A stretch of 48,209 bases of DNA from an uncultured Bacteroidota bacterium (GTDB taxonomy: Bacteria; Bacteroidota; Bacteroidia; Bacteroidales; VadinHA17), in the NCBI GenBank assembly GCA_937864815.1, contig CALMJY010000086.1, positions 1 through 48,209 on the forward strand, in the 5' to 3' direction. This document shows, piece by piece, positions 24,284 to 32,323 of this stretch (position 1 is the stretch's first letter; each line of letters opens with the position of its first letter). The position numbers and the translations under genes are program-made. The notes below the pieces were generated by a model. That model saw only the letters and a list, made by a program, of their open reading frames with translations. It had not been told where the DNA came from and did no database searches.

Positions 24284-25033
24284 ATGAAAAAGTTAAGTGT
24301 ATTTATAACAATAGTATTGTTGATATCTTCATCGTCCTTCCAGCAGATTATGGCCCAGCAGAGCGAAGCAGACAAGGAAAAGGAAAAAAAGATCCAGATG
24401 GAGATTGAGCAGCAGAAGAAAGCAATGTCGGAGCAGTATAAAGCACAGGAGGAAGCTCTGAAAGCCGCTCAGGAAGCGAAAAAAGAAGCCAAGCCAAAAT
24501 ATATAGTACCGCCACCACCTCCCCCTCCCGGTGATATGTCGGACATGGAGATTGAAGTCATCACTGAGGATTTTGAAGGTGGAGATGAGGGAAATATTAT
24601 GAAAGTATACAGAAGTAGAGGCGACAGGTCATTCAGGATTGATGAACCTATGGTGTGGTCCTCAGTCGGATCGGGAACTGCACATGCTTATGCTTTCAGC
24701 GACCACAGCCAGATGACCAGATGGGATTTTTCAAAGAATGTAAAGGAGAGCAACTTCTCGAAGGAATATGGATTTGATGTGGAAAAGGCTTCAAAATCGG
24801 TTGTGATGTCTGTAAACGGCGATTGCAAGGATGGTGAAATACGGATCAAGATAACCATGCCTAATGGTAAAACGTATTCTGAAATACTTATTGATGAATC
24901 AGGCAGCCTGAACTGGCGTAAATCATTCTCTATAACCGAGACAGAGAACCTGGATAAAGCAGGAGAGTGGAAATTCCTGATTTCAGCAACAAAGGCAACC
25001 GGCTACTTCAAAATATCGCTTCAGACAAATTAG
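24284..25033 (+). CDS. Secreted coiled-coil, proline-linker protein of unknown function
   Basis: The 249-residue product has a signal peptide (KLSVFITIVLLISSSSFQQIMAQ), then a very charged Lys/Glu/Gln helix (about 26-70, KEKEKKIQMEIEQQKKAM, likely coiled coil), a run of seven prolines (76-82), an acidic stretch (EIEVITEDFEGGDEG) and a C-terminal beta-rich domain of about 130 residues ending YFKISLQTN. I do not recognise a family. The helix-plus-linker layout would suit a periplasmic or peptidoglycan-proximal stress protein, but this is a guess. The ATG at 24284 gives a normal signal peptide; an ATG 42 bp earlier does not. It is divergent from the two-component system, with an operator-like site in front and a strong terminator behind. 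Confidence 0.75.
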   Translation: MKKLSVFITIVLLISSSSFQQIMAQQSEADKEKEKKIQMEIEQQKKAMSEQYKAQEEALKAAQEAKKEAKPKYIVPPPPPPPGDMSDMEIEVITEDFEGGDEGNIMKVYRSRGDRSFRIDEPMVWSSVGSGTAHAYAFSDHSQMTRWDFSKNVKESNFSKEYGFDVEKASKSVVMSVNGDCKDGEIRIKITMPNGKTYSEILIDESGSLNWRKSFSITETENLDKAGEWKFLISATKATGYFKISLQTN

Positions 25034-25054
25034 CAGTTAGTTTTCATTCCTGGC

Positions 25055-25083
25055 AAAAGGGGCCCTCGCAAAGGCCCCTTTTC
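25055..25083 (+). terminator. Intrinsic terminator
   Basis: AAAAGGGGCC-CTCGCAAA-GGCCCCTTTT makes a perfect ten-base stem with flanking A and T tracts, 22 bp after the secreted-protein stop codon. Confidence 0.9.
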
Positions 25084-25100
25084 TAATTCCACCCCTAAAT

Positions 25101-25638
25101 GCCGCTAAAGCGGCACTAATTGAAAAGCATCAGATCTAAAAGCCCCCCTTGAGGCATGGGCGTTAAACTAAGCATAGCTTTATTGCAGGAAACAATGGAA
25201 TAAGTTTCCCCTCCTTTTGAAGGAGGGGTGGCCGCAACACAATGTTTATTAAATTGTTGCAATGCTTCTTTGCGGCCGGGGTGGTTGATTTTAATAATTA
25301 TATTCTTTGTTTTTCTGAAATCTTTCATTATCTCCATTCTAAATATTAAAAGTCTTTAAAATCCAATCTGTTTTCGAATCTTATAACAGTAGCAGAGTTA
25401 CATCTTATCCAAAAGATGATCCAGATAATTTAAAACTTTTATGTGAATCGGTTTTTGTTATCAACAGAAATGAATGTAAAATAATCAAATAATCAACCAC
25501 CCCGGCCGGGAAACAAACCTTGTAATAATCAGATAATCAATCGTCCCGGCCACCCCTCCTTCAAGAGGAGGGTAAACTTTTACTATCCCTAAATTTCAAC
25601 AGAAAAAGTTTTAATTTAACGCCTATGCCTTTAGGGGG
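25101..25638. repeat. About 500-bp inverted-repeat (MITE-like) element in a 646-bp gap
   Basis: The gap 25034-25679 holds no convincing gene. After the terminator and a small hairpin (GCCGCT-AA-AGCGGC, 25101-25114) there are three segments in order A (25141-25168, CCCCCTTGAGGCATGGGCGTT), B (25204-25233, CCCCTCCTTTTGAAGGAGGGG) and C (25273-25290, CGGCCGGGGTGGTTGATT). The far side has C' (25491-25510), B' (25547-25576) and A' (25616-25638) in reverse order and opposite strand. About 200 bp of AT-rich sequence lies between the arms. This layout suits a non-autonomous mobile element or its remnant; no transposase is present. Confidence 0.7.
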
Positions 25639-25679
25639 TTGGTGGTAAAATCGGTTTTTAAACGGCTGCTTATTTTTCC

Positions 25680-27398
25680 CTATTTTGTTTCCCCTGTTGC
25701 TTCTCCTCCCTTTACACTTTTAACATTTACAGTGTATTTGCTTCCCCCTTTTACAATCCACCGTACATCTACCTGTGAATTGCCGGGAATATTGTTTATC
25801 TCCATCCTCTGGGGATTTCTCTTCTGTTCAGTTGTCCTGTTCTGAATAATATCATCAACTATCATTCCTGAAATCACGATTCCACCTTCAAGTGAAACAT
25901 ATACAGGATGATCAATCCTGAATTTAAGGTTTGAAGCCGAATGGGTAGGCAGCATTCTGGTGTTCTCAATGGTTGCCGATACCTCCTTAAGTCCTCCTTC
26001 AATGTTTTTTACTGTGACATTTGTCACTTTCAGTAAAGGTAATTCATTTGCATTGTAAATGCAGAAAGCGGCATTCCTGTGAGCATCTGTTTCTATCATG
26101 AATCCGGGATGTAATCTTCCAAAATTTTTCCTGAAACCACCTACTTCAATCTCTCCATACAGTGGATGGTTTACTTTCTGCCAGGCGATGAATGAATCAT
26201 CGAACAACAGCAGCCTGTCAAATTCATACTGGTCTGTATTGGTTGTATCATAAAACATCAGATAGGAAGTCCACAGCTCATTTGAATATACAAACACACC
26301 GTTGCCATGCATCCAGTCGAGCTCACCTCCCCAGACTGTGTACATATCCTTCCATATAGTCAGAAGCTTGTATCCGGGAATAATCTTTTCACCTGTTTTT
26401 CCAATTTTGTTTATTGCCTCATCATCTATCCTGCTATAAGCTTCAGCTCCACCACCCGGTATGGAAGGTCCCCTTAAGATCATTCCGCCTGAGTTATGAA
26501 ATGACTGGGATCCTGCAATATTGGGATGATTCTTTACAAAGTCCCGTACCGCCTGGTTTTCAGGAAAAGTAAAAGGATATTTATCGGCACCGTTCTGAAT
26601 ATAGTTAGGCTCCCAGTTAAATCCCCAGTCGCGGTTTCCGTCATAACTTCCGGGACCATCCTCATTAATAAGACCGTCACCGTCATTATCGAAACCTTCC
26701 ATCCCGAGCAATTCATATTCTCCTTTTTCATCTGCTGCCACTCTGATCATTTTCCTCGGATCGGAGGGATCAACCTTCATATTTCCTTTCGGACTTCTGA
26801 TCCTCATCATCGAAATTTCCTTATCTCCATTAAGATCGTCGTATCCGTCTTCATCAACCAGTCCGTCTCGGTCATTATCTCTCGGAGCAAGTCCCGAGCG
26901 TGGGGGAACTGTTGCGGAGGTGAAATATTCTCGCCCGTCGGGATTAATGGTAGGGGCTATATAAAATGTTTTCTCAGCAAGTAGTTTCCTGATGAATTCA
27001 TTTTCATCATACATTTCGCAGAGATACCATGCGGTGTACATTGCCATTTCAGTTCCCTGGAGCTCAATTGAGTGAATATTACCATCTATCCAGAATCCGG
27101 GTTTGGCAGCAGGATCCTTAACCTTTTTGTCACTTATGGTAAGCAGACAGATATTCCTTCCCTGGTATGATTTGCCTATTATTTCCATTGAGACCAGGTC
27201 AGGATAGGCCTTTGCCAGTCTTGTGCAGAGATCTGTAATTCCCTCGTTTGTATAATACTTATTCCATGAAGCCTGCACTTTAGGATTGGCAGGAGAACCG
27301 GCTGCCTTGTAAAAGAGCAGGTCACTCTGTGATAACAGGACTTCAGGTAAAAACAGAAAAATGACCGATGCCAGTGAGAACAATATATATCTTTTCAT
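25680..27398 (-). CDS. M14 family zinc carboxypeptidase, secreted
   Basis: This 572-residue protein has a signal peptide (YILFSLASVIFLFLPEVLLSQ). The M14 peptidase domain (about 45-430) keeps the zinc ligands: H109 and E112 in DGNIHSIELQG and H301 in SQSFHNSGG. It also has NPDG (152-155), the substrate-binding NRDWGFNW (255-262) and a candidate catalytic Glu in VFVYSNELW. Two Asp-rich DxDxDG loops (DNDRDGLVDED and DNDGDGLINEDG) look like calcium-binding repeats inserted in the domain. The C-terminal about 110 residues are a beta domain. It should cut peptides in the periplasm or outside; specificity is unknown. It is the last gene after a paralogue with lost active site, 23 bp apart, so they are co-transcribed. 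Confidence 0.92.
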   Translation of the reverse strand: MKRYILFSLASVIFLFLPEVLLSQSDLLFYKAAGSPANPKVQASWNKYYTNEGITDLCTRLAKAYPDLVSMEIIGKSYQGRNICLLTISDKKVKDPAAKPGFWIDGNIHSIELQGTEMAMYTAWYLCEMYDENEFIRKLLAEKTFYIAPTINPDGREYFTSATVPPRSGLAPRDNDRDGLVDEDGYDDLNGDKEISMMRIRSPKGNMKVDPSDPRKMIRVAADEKGEYELLGMEGFDNDGDGLINEDGPGSYDGNRDWGFNWEPNYIQNGADKYPFTFPENQAVRDFVKNHPNIAGSQSFHNSGGMILRGPSIPGGGAEAYSRIDDEAINKIGKTGEKIIPGYKLLTIWKDMYTVWGGELDWMHGNGVFVYSNELWTSYLMFYDTTNTDQYEFDRLLLFDDSFIAWQKVNHPLYGEIEVGGFRKNFGRLHPGFMIETDAHRNAAFCIYNANELPLLKVTNVTVKNIEGGLKEVSATIENTRMLPTHSASNLKFRIDHPVYVSLEGGIVISGMIVDDIIQNRTTEQKRNPQRMEINNIPGNSQVDVRWIVKGGSKYTVNVKSVKGGEATGETK

Positions 27399-27421
27399 TA
27401 TAAGAATACTTTTATTATTTA

Positions 27422-29137
27422 CTATTTCAGTTCAAGTGTTGTTTTGATTGAGCCGGTATTTATTGCACCTGCATTAATTGTAACACTGCCTTTCCCCGAT
27501 ACCAGCCATGAATATTCCGCTGATCCTCCTCCTTCAAGCCTCTTCATGCGCTGAATCTTCTGCCCGCTGATAATTGTTTGCCCCTTGCCGGGATCAACCG
27601 AGATACTCATAAGCCGCGTCCACTGATTCATTACTCCTGCTTCTGCCATTGTTGCAAACAGTCCCTTGTTATGTACTTTAACAGTGACTCTGAAAATATT
27701 TTCCCCGGTATTTTCTACTTTCGGATCAAGGAATTCAAGTTCAGGATGCATTGCTGCAATGGCTGTAATGAACCTGTAGTGACTTAAAATAAGAGCTCCA
27801 AGAGTATCTGCGGGGGGATTTACAAGCGCAAAAGGCTTTATGCCTCCAACCTCAGTCATTTTATCAGGAAAATCAGGGTGCTTTATTTCACTCCATGGAA
27901 TAAACGGATCAGGAATTTTATTTTTTTCAGCAAATGAAAGGAAAGCAGCCTCAATGCTTTTCCCCTTATCAACAGGATACCACCATCCCGGTGTGCTGAA
28001 ACTGTATCTGCCATAATGAAAGTATGCCCAGTCCATAAAGTTTCCCGGGGATTGTACTGTCTGAGGATTTCCTTTGGCTCCGGTAATTTCATGGTATTTT
28101 TCGGATACAAGCCTGTTGATAATCTCATCATTTTTGGTTATGGCGGTTAATCGTCTATCAGAAGGTTCTCTTGATGAAGGCCTGCTCATACCCGTTCCCA
28201 TCCCCATCCCCATTCCCATTCCCATACCACGGCCCATTCCTGGTTCCTGAAGCAGGAAATCAGGTTGTTTGTCCGATGCTTTCAAAGGTTGTCCGAGGTT
28301 ATCCTGGGGTCCGAATGCTATTGTCATGTAAATATTAAAATGGTCGAAAAGGAAATCAGCTACGGCTTTTGTTTCGGGTTCAGACATGGCATGATAACCT
28401 GTGTTTAAACCGTGTTCCTCATAATTATAAGTGAAATTCCTGTTGGTATTTACTCCACCCTGACCATCCTCATTGAATTTTCCATCCTTGTCATTATCAG
28501 TTCCCTCCGGGTAAACAAAATATGATCCTTTCTGCCCTTTTGAAAGGTCGGCCGGAACCATAACTCTTTTATCTTCACTGCTTTCTGTCCAGTTTCCGGC
28601 CGGATCTGTAACGCGAATCATGGTGATCATTCCGTCACCATTAAGATCTTCGTAAGGATCCTCATCGATCTGAAAGTCCCTGTCGTTGTCAGTCTGACGG
28701 GAATTGACAACCCTGTCATACTTCAGGGCAGAAAAATACTGTTCTGATGCATCAGGTGATATATCAGGGAAAATATAAAAAGTAACGCTTCCAAGCAGTT
28801 CCTTTATTTCATTACTTCCTGACTCTTTGAGCAGGTTCTCGGTAAAGCCCAGCGATAATTCCCTCCCGGCAATATAATTTCCTTCCGTTCCGCCGATAAC
28901 AGCAATACCGGGTTTAAGATCTTTTTCTCCTGATCCTATTGTGATTACAACAATGTCCCTGTTTCCTGCAGTTTTAACAAGTGATTTCACCGAACATAAA
29001 GCAGGGTATTCCTTTGAAAGGGCTTCAGCCCGTTGTAGCAGGGCTGTGTGGTTCCTGTACTGAACCTGGGCAGAAACCTGTGCTGCAAAAGTTATTGCAA
29101 GAAAGGACAGGATCAGTTTTCTTAATGGTATTTTCAT
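27422..29137 (-). CDS. M14 peptidase paralogue lacking catalytic residues (predicted pseudoenzyme)
   Basis: This 571-residue secreted protein (signal LILSFLAITFAAQVSAQ) aligns by eye along its whole length with the downstream M14 peptidase: the same DxD loops (DNDRDFQIDED, DNDKDGKFNEDG), the same NRNFTYNYE segment, and a similar C-terminal beta domain. But the zinc site is gone. The HSIE motif reads EGNY (H to E85, E to Y88), the third His is G276 (AFGPQDN), NPDG is SPDA, and the catalytic-Glu segment reads SFSTPGWW. It also carries a Gly-Met repeat at about 300-317. The reading frame is intact and the rest is well kept, so it is likely a functional non-enzymatic partner or binding protein, not decay. 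The family is clear; the role is inferred. Confidence 0.85.
   Translation of the reverse strand: MKIPLRKLILSFLAITFAAQVSAQVQYRNHTALLQRAEALSKEYPALCSVKSLVKTAGNRDIVVITIGSGEKDLKPGIAVIGGTEGNYIAGRELSLGFTENLLKESGSNEIKELLGSVTFYIFPDISPDASEQYFSALKYDRVVNSRQTDNDRDFQIDEDPYEDLNGDGMITMIRVTDPAGNWTESSEDKRVMVPADLSKGQKGSYFVYPEGTDNDKDGKFNEDGQGGVNTNRNFTYNYEEHGLNTGYHAMSEPETKAVADFLFDHFNIYMTIAFGPQDNLGQPLKASDKQPDFLLQEPGMGRGMGMGMGMGMGTGMSRPSSREPSDRRLTAITKNDEIINRLVSEKYHEITGAKGNPQTVQSPGNFMDWAYFHYGRYSFSTPGWWYPVDKGKSIEAAFLSFAEKNKIPDPFIPWSEIKHPDFPDKMTEVGGIKPFALVNPPADTLGALILSHYRFITAIAAMHPELEFLDPKVENTGENIFRVTVKVHNKGLFATMAEAGVMNQWTRLMSISVDPGKGQTIISGQKIQRMKRLEGGGSAEYSWLVSGKGSVTINAGAINTGSIKTTLELK
28190..28241. repeat. Hexanucleotide repeat inside the M14 paralogue
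   Basis: About seven imperfect tandem units of CCCATT/CCCATC encode alternating Gly-Met (residues about 300-317). Gain or loss of a unit would change two residues without a frameshift. Confidence 0.85.
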
Positions 29138-29198
29138 TTTATAGAATTGATTATTAATAGGATTATTGATTTATTTTACAGGCAATTGTTACTACGGT

Positions 29199-29690
29199 TT
29201 ATTTCTGGTCGGTATTCCGGGTTTTTTTTTCCGGGGTCCGGTACATACAGTTGTTGAAGTAGGGATCCCAGTTCCTGTTCAGGTAAAACTCCTGGGTCTT
29301 CTGATTGAAATACCCGAGAATATGTTTTGGAGATACTGTATATACAAGCTCATCATTGTCACTTATGATCGGATCATTTATAGTAAAAACATCTTCAACG
29401 CAAATATCAAGCTCATTTGAAACAGCTGTATAGATGTCATAAATAATTTTGGGAATGGCAATTATTATCGTATAGGTTCCATAATCCTTTCTCTGGAATA
29501 GAAAGTATGTTACCTCAATTGGTTCATACGGATTTACCCTGTCAGTGGAATGTGAGAGCTGACTTTCAAATACAAATCCTTCATTCATAATGTTTTCAAC
29601 AATATGAAACTCTTTTGTATTATGAAGAAAGAAATAGCAATCTTTGAAATCCTGTAAAATTGAAGCAAGATGCTCACCTTTATTCTTCAT
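29199..29690 (-). CDS. Hypothetical protein, 163 residues
   Basis: This is a soluble protein without signal peptide or membrane segment (MKNKGEHLASILQDFKDCYF at the start, ending in a Lys/Arg-rich tail). It looks mixed alpha/beta, with the segments VTYFLFQRKDYGTYTIIIAIPK and YTVSPKHILGYFNQKTQEFYLN. I do not recognise a family. A -7-like element lies upstream on the same strand. The gene ends 61 bp before the M14 paralogue on the same strand, so the three minus-strand genes may form one unit. It is divergent from znuA. The start gives a reasonable leader; its coding nature is supported by length and by normal-looking composition, but not by homology that I can name. Confidence 0.65.
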   Translation of the reverse strand: MKNKGEHLASILQDFKDCYFFLHNTKEFHIVENIMNEGFVFESQLSHSTDRVNPYEPIEVTYFLFQRKDYGTYTIIIAIPKIIYDIYTAVSNELDICVEDVFTINDPIISDNDELVYTVSPKHILGYFNQKTQEFYLNRNWDPYFNNCMYRTPEKKTRNTDQK

Positions 29691-29722
29691 CTGCGGGATG
29701 GAGGATTTTACTTAAATTGTCT

Positions 29723-29752
29723 CAAAAATAGCTTATATTATTTTATTTGCAA
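29723..29752 (-). promoter_or_regulatory. Candidate promoter of the 163-residue gene
   Basis: On the minus strand GTTG near 29752-29749 and TATTTTTG at 29730-29723 are about 18-19 bp apart, a fair match to the Bacteroidota -33/-7 pair. Confidence 0.4.
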
Positions 29753-29779
29753 CACTAAACCTTATGTTATCTTATATGT

Positions 29780-29787
29780 TAAATTTG
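29780..29787 (+). promoter_or_regulatory. Candidate -7 element of the zinc-uptake operon
   Basis: TAAATTTG at 29780-29787 matches TAnnTTTG, 17 bp before the znuA ATG at 29805. The upstream AT-rich stretch CTTATGTTATCTTATATGTT has near-repeats (TTATGTTA, TATATGTTA) that might be a metal-regulator site; this is weak. Confidence 0.35.
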
Positions 29788-29804
29788 TATCCTATTTTAA
29801 TCTG

Positions 29805-30680
29805 ATGAGAAGAATACTGTTTACTATATTCCTGATAATTGCAATCCTTTCCTGTGGACGAAAAAGGGCGGAACCCGAAACAAAGGTCATAACAGTGAGC
29901 ATTGCACCTTACAAATATTTCATTGAGAAGATCGCCGGAGATGATTTCAGGGTAAATGTTATGGTTCCCTCCGGAGCCAATCCTCACATTTATGAACCAT
30001 TTCCCGGACAGATATCAGATCTCAGGAAATCAGTTGCCTATGTCAGCAACGGTTACCTTGGCTTTGAGATGACATGGCTTGACAGGTTTTACGAGGTTAA
30101 CACCGGTATGCATAAATTGTCGCTTGGAGACAGTATTGATCCTCTTGAATCTGAACACCATCATGAAGGTGAACATGCCGAAGCTGCTGATCCTCATTAC
30201 TGGGTATCGCCGGGTTGTGCAAAGATAATGGCAAAAAATCTGAAAGAATTTCTTATCCGGCTTAATCCTTCAGGCAGAGATATTTATGCGGCTAACTATG
30301 TTGTTCTGGATTCTGTAATCAGTTCTGTAGACGATCTTGCCTCCGGGCTTTTCTCCGGCTCCGGATACAAAGCTTTTATGATATACCATCCGAATCTCGG
30401 CTACCTCGCCAGGGATTATGGTCTGGAGGAAATCACAGTGGAGTATGAAGGCAAAGAACCTCCGCCATCGCGGTTGAAATACCTGATTGACAGGGCAAGG
30501 AAAGAGAACCTGAAGTATATTTTTGTGCAAAAGGAATATGATGTGAAAAATGCAAAGGCTATTGCTGATGAAATAGGAGCTGAGATAGTAATTATTGATC
30601 CGCTGTCCGAAAACTGGGAAAGCTCAACCAGGGAAATAATTAATTATTTGCATAAGAGTCTGGAATCAGGAAGAATTTAA
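29805..30680 (+). CDS. znuA: Zinc-type metal ABC transporter, substrate-binding lipoprotein
   Basis: This 291-residue cluster A-I solute-binding protein has a lipoprotein signal (RILFTIFLIIAILSCGRK, lipidated Cys 17). Expected metal ligands are H61 (GANPHIYEP), H131 (ADPHYWVSP), a His in MIYHPNLGY at about 195 and an acidic residue in IIDPLSENW. The His/Glu-rich loop ESEHHHEGEHAEAADPHY (115-132) is typical of zinc-specific members rather than manganese ones. It captures the metal in the periplasm for the ZnuC/ZnuB importer encoded directly downstream. A longer reading from 29670 would add 45 residues and overlap the divergent gene, so it was rejected. Confident in the family; zinc is the best guess. 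Confidence 0.92.
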   Translation: MRRILFTIFLIIAILSCGRKRAEPETKVITVSIAPYKYFIEKIAGDDFRVNVMVPSGANPHIYEPFPGQISDLRKSVAYVSNGYLGFEMTWLDRFYEVNTGMHKLSLGDSIDPLESEHHHEGEHAEAADPHYWVSPGCAKIMAKNLKEFLIRLNPSGRDIYAANYVVLDSVISSVDDLASGLFSGSGYKAFMIYHPNLGYLARDYGLEEITVEYEGKEPPPSRLKYLIDRARKENLKYIFVQKEYDVKNAKAIADEIGAEIVIIDPLSENWESSTREIINYLHKSLESGRI

Positions 30681-30689
30681 CTGTATAAA

Positions 30690-31436
30690 ATGGCACGTCT
30701 GTTTGAAATGGAATCTTTGTCAGCTTCTTACGGAGGAAGCCTGGTGCTGGAAAATGTTAATTTCTACGTGCAGGAGCATGATTTTATTGGAGTTATAGGA
30801 CCCAACGGAGGAGGCAAGACAACTCTCCTGAAAATAATTCTTGGCTTGCTTAAACCGGTAGGAGGTACCCTGACATTCAATAATGAACTCTTAAATTCAA
30901 ACAGCATAGGATATCTTCCCCAGATCTCCACAGGTGATTTAAACTATCCGGTCACTGCAATGGATATTGTCCTATCAGGACTTATGATAAGAAAAAAGGT
31001 TATATCACGAATGACATCTGAGGATAAGCGAAAGGCTTCAACAGTAATTGAAGAACTTGGGATAAAGGATCTTGCACGTTCACCTCTCAGTGAACTCTCA
31101 GGAGGCCAGTTGCAGCGGGTTTTCCTGGGCAGGGCTCTTATCGGTAATCCGCGGCTCCTGCTGCTTGATGAACCCGGTAATTTTGTTGACTCGACATTTG
31201 AGAACGATTTTTATGAAAAGCTTAAAGAACTGAATTCCAGGATGGCTATATTGATGGTATCTCACGACGTTGGTACTATATCACAACATATCAAGTCGTT
31301 TGCATGTGTCAACAGGAATCTTCATTATCATCCTTCACATGAGATCACCAATGATGATCTGCTTGCATATGGTTGTCCGATACAGCTTATAACCCATGGA
31401 GAAGTTCCTCATACAGTCCTTAAATTACATAATTAG
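30690..31436 (+). CDS. znuC: Zinc-type metal ABC transporter, ATP-binding protein
   Basis: This 248-residue cytoplasmic ATPase has Walker A GPNGGGKTTL, Q loop YLPQISTGDLNYP, signature LSGGQLQRV, Walker B LLLLDEPGNFVD and the switch His in MVSHDVG. It powers the importer with ZnuA and ZnuB. It starts 9 bp after znuA and its stop codon overlaps the GTG start of znuB by one base (TAGTG), so the subunits are translationally coupled. Metal specificity follows from ZnuA. Confidence 0.94.
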   Translation: MARLFEMESLSASYGGSLVLENVNFYVQEHDFIGVIGPNGGGKTTLLKIILGLLKPVGGTLTFNNELLNSNSIGYLPQISTGDLNYPVTAMDIVLSGLMIRKKVISRMTSEDKRKASTVIEELGIKDLARSPLSELSGGQLQRVFLGRALIGNPRLLLLDEPGNFVDSTFENDFYEKLKELNSRMAILMVSHDVGTISQHIKSFACVNRNLHYHPSHEITNDDLLAYGCPIQLITHGEVPHTVLKLHN

Positions 31437-32275
31437 TGGAGCAGAGCATTTTTCAATATGACTTTATTATAAAAGGACTGCTGGGAGCAGTGTTTGCCAG
31501 TATTACCGCAGGTCTGGCCGGGACTTATATTGTTTCGAGGAGAATGGTTTTTTTGAGCGGAGGAATAACACATGCCTCTTTCGGAGGTATTGGTATAGGA
31601 TATTTCATTGGTATTAATCCGGTTATTGGCGCTGCTGTTTTTGGAATACTGTCAGCACTGGGAGTTGAATATCTATCAGTCAGACACAAGATAAGGGAGG
31701 ACTCCGCAATCGGCATTTTATGGGCCTTCGGAATGGCTATCGGTATTATATTTATCTATCTTACACCGGGTTATAGCCCAAACCTGATGAGCTACCTGTT
31801 TGGCAGCATTCTTACGGTTTCAAATGCTGATATCGCTGCATTGGGTATTATGTCAGTTGTTCTGATATTATATTTCCTTATATTCTACAGGGCTATCCTT
31901 TATATTTCTTTTGATGAATCATATGCAAGGACCTATTCTTCATATGTGGATATTTTCAAATACATTACCACTTCCCTCATGGCACTTACTATCGTTCTTA
32001 ATATAAGAATGGCAGGAGTTGTTCTGGTACTTTCTCTTATGACAATTCCCCCAAATATCGCAATGATATTTACAAGGGTTTATTTCAGAATTGTGTTGTG
32101 GTCGGTTGTAGCCGGATTTGTTGGTACTGCAGCAGGTTATATCATTTCATATTCTGCAGGAATCCCGGTTGGAGCCACAATTATTTTTACGCTTGTTATC
32201 ATCTGGGTTATTGCAAAGGGTATCAGCCAGGTGTTAATAAAAATGAGAGGACGGGATGGGGTAAAGAAGTTTTAA
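31436..32275 (+). CDS. znuB: Zinc-type metal ABC transporter, permease
   Basis: This 279-residue inner-membrane protein of the ABC-3 family has about eight hydrophobic segments, the family motif VSRRMVFLSGGITHASFGGIGIG near the N-terminus and the coupling region DESYARTYSSYVDIFKYITTSLMALTIV. Its GTG start uses the last base of the znuC stop codon. It forms the metal channel of the importer. The gene is followed 48 bp later by lpdA, which is functionally unrelated and may be transcribed by read-through. Confidence 0.94.
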   Translation: MEQSIFQYDFIIKGLLGAVFASITAGLAGTYIVSRRMVFLSGGITHASFGGIGIGYFIGINPVIGAAVFGILSALGVEYLSVRHKIREDSAIGILWAFGMAIGIIFIYLTPGYSPNLMSYLFGSILTVSNADIAALGIMSVVLILYFLIFYRAILYISFDESYARTYSSYVDIFKYITTSLMALTIVLNIRMAGVVLVLSLMTIPPNIAMIFTRVYFRIVLWSVVAGFVGTAAGYIISYSAGIPVGATIIFTLVIIWVIAKGISQVLIKMRGRDGVKKF

Positions 32276-32323
32276 CCAAGGAATTTGTATGAACTTGCGA
32301 TTTATAATTTTCAATTAAAGAAT

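Noticed and set aside
25116-25337. A 73-residue open frame on the minus strand.
   Set aside because: It runs through the repeat arms and has repeat-derived composition (NHPGRKE, TPPSKGG). It is noted only as a possible gene remnant within the element.
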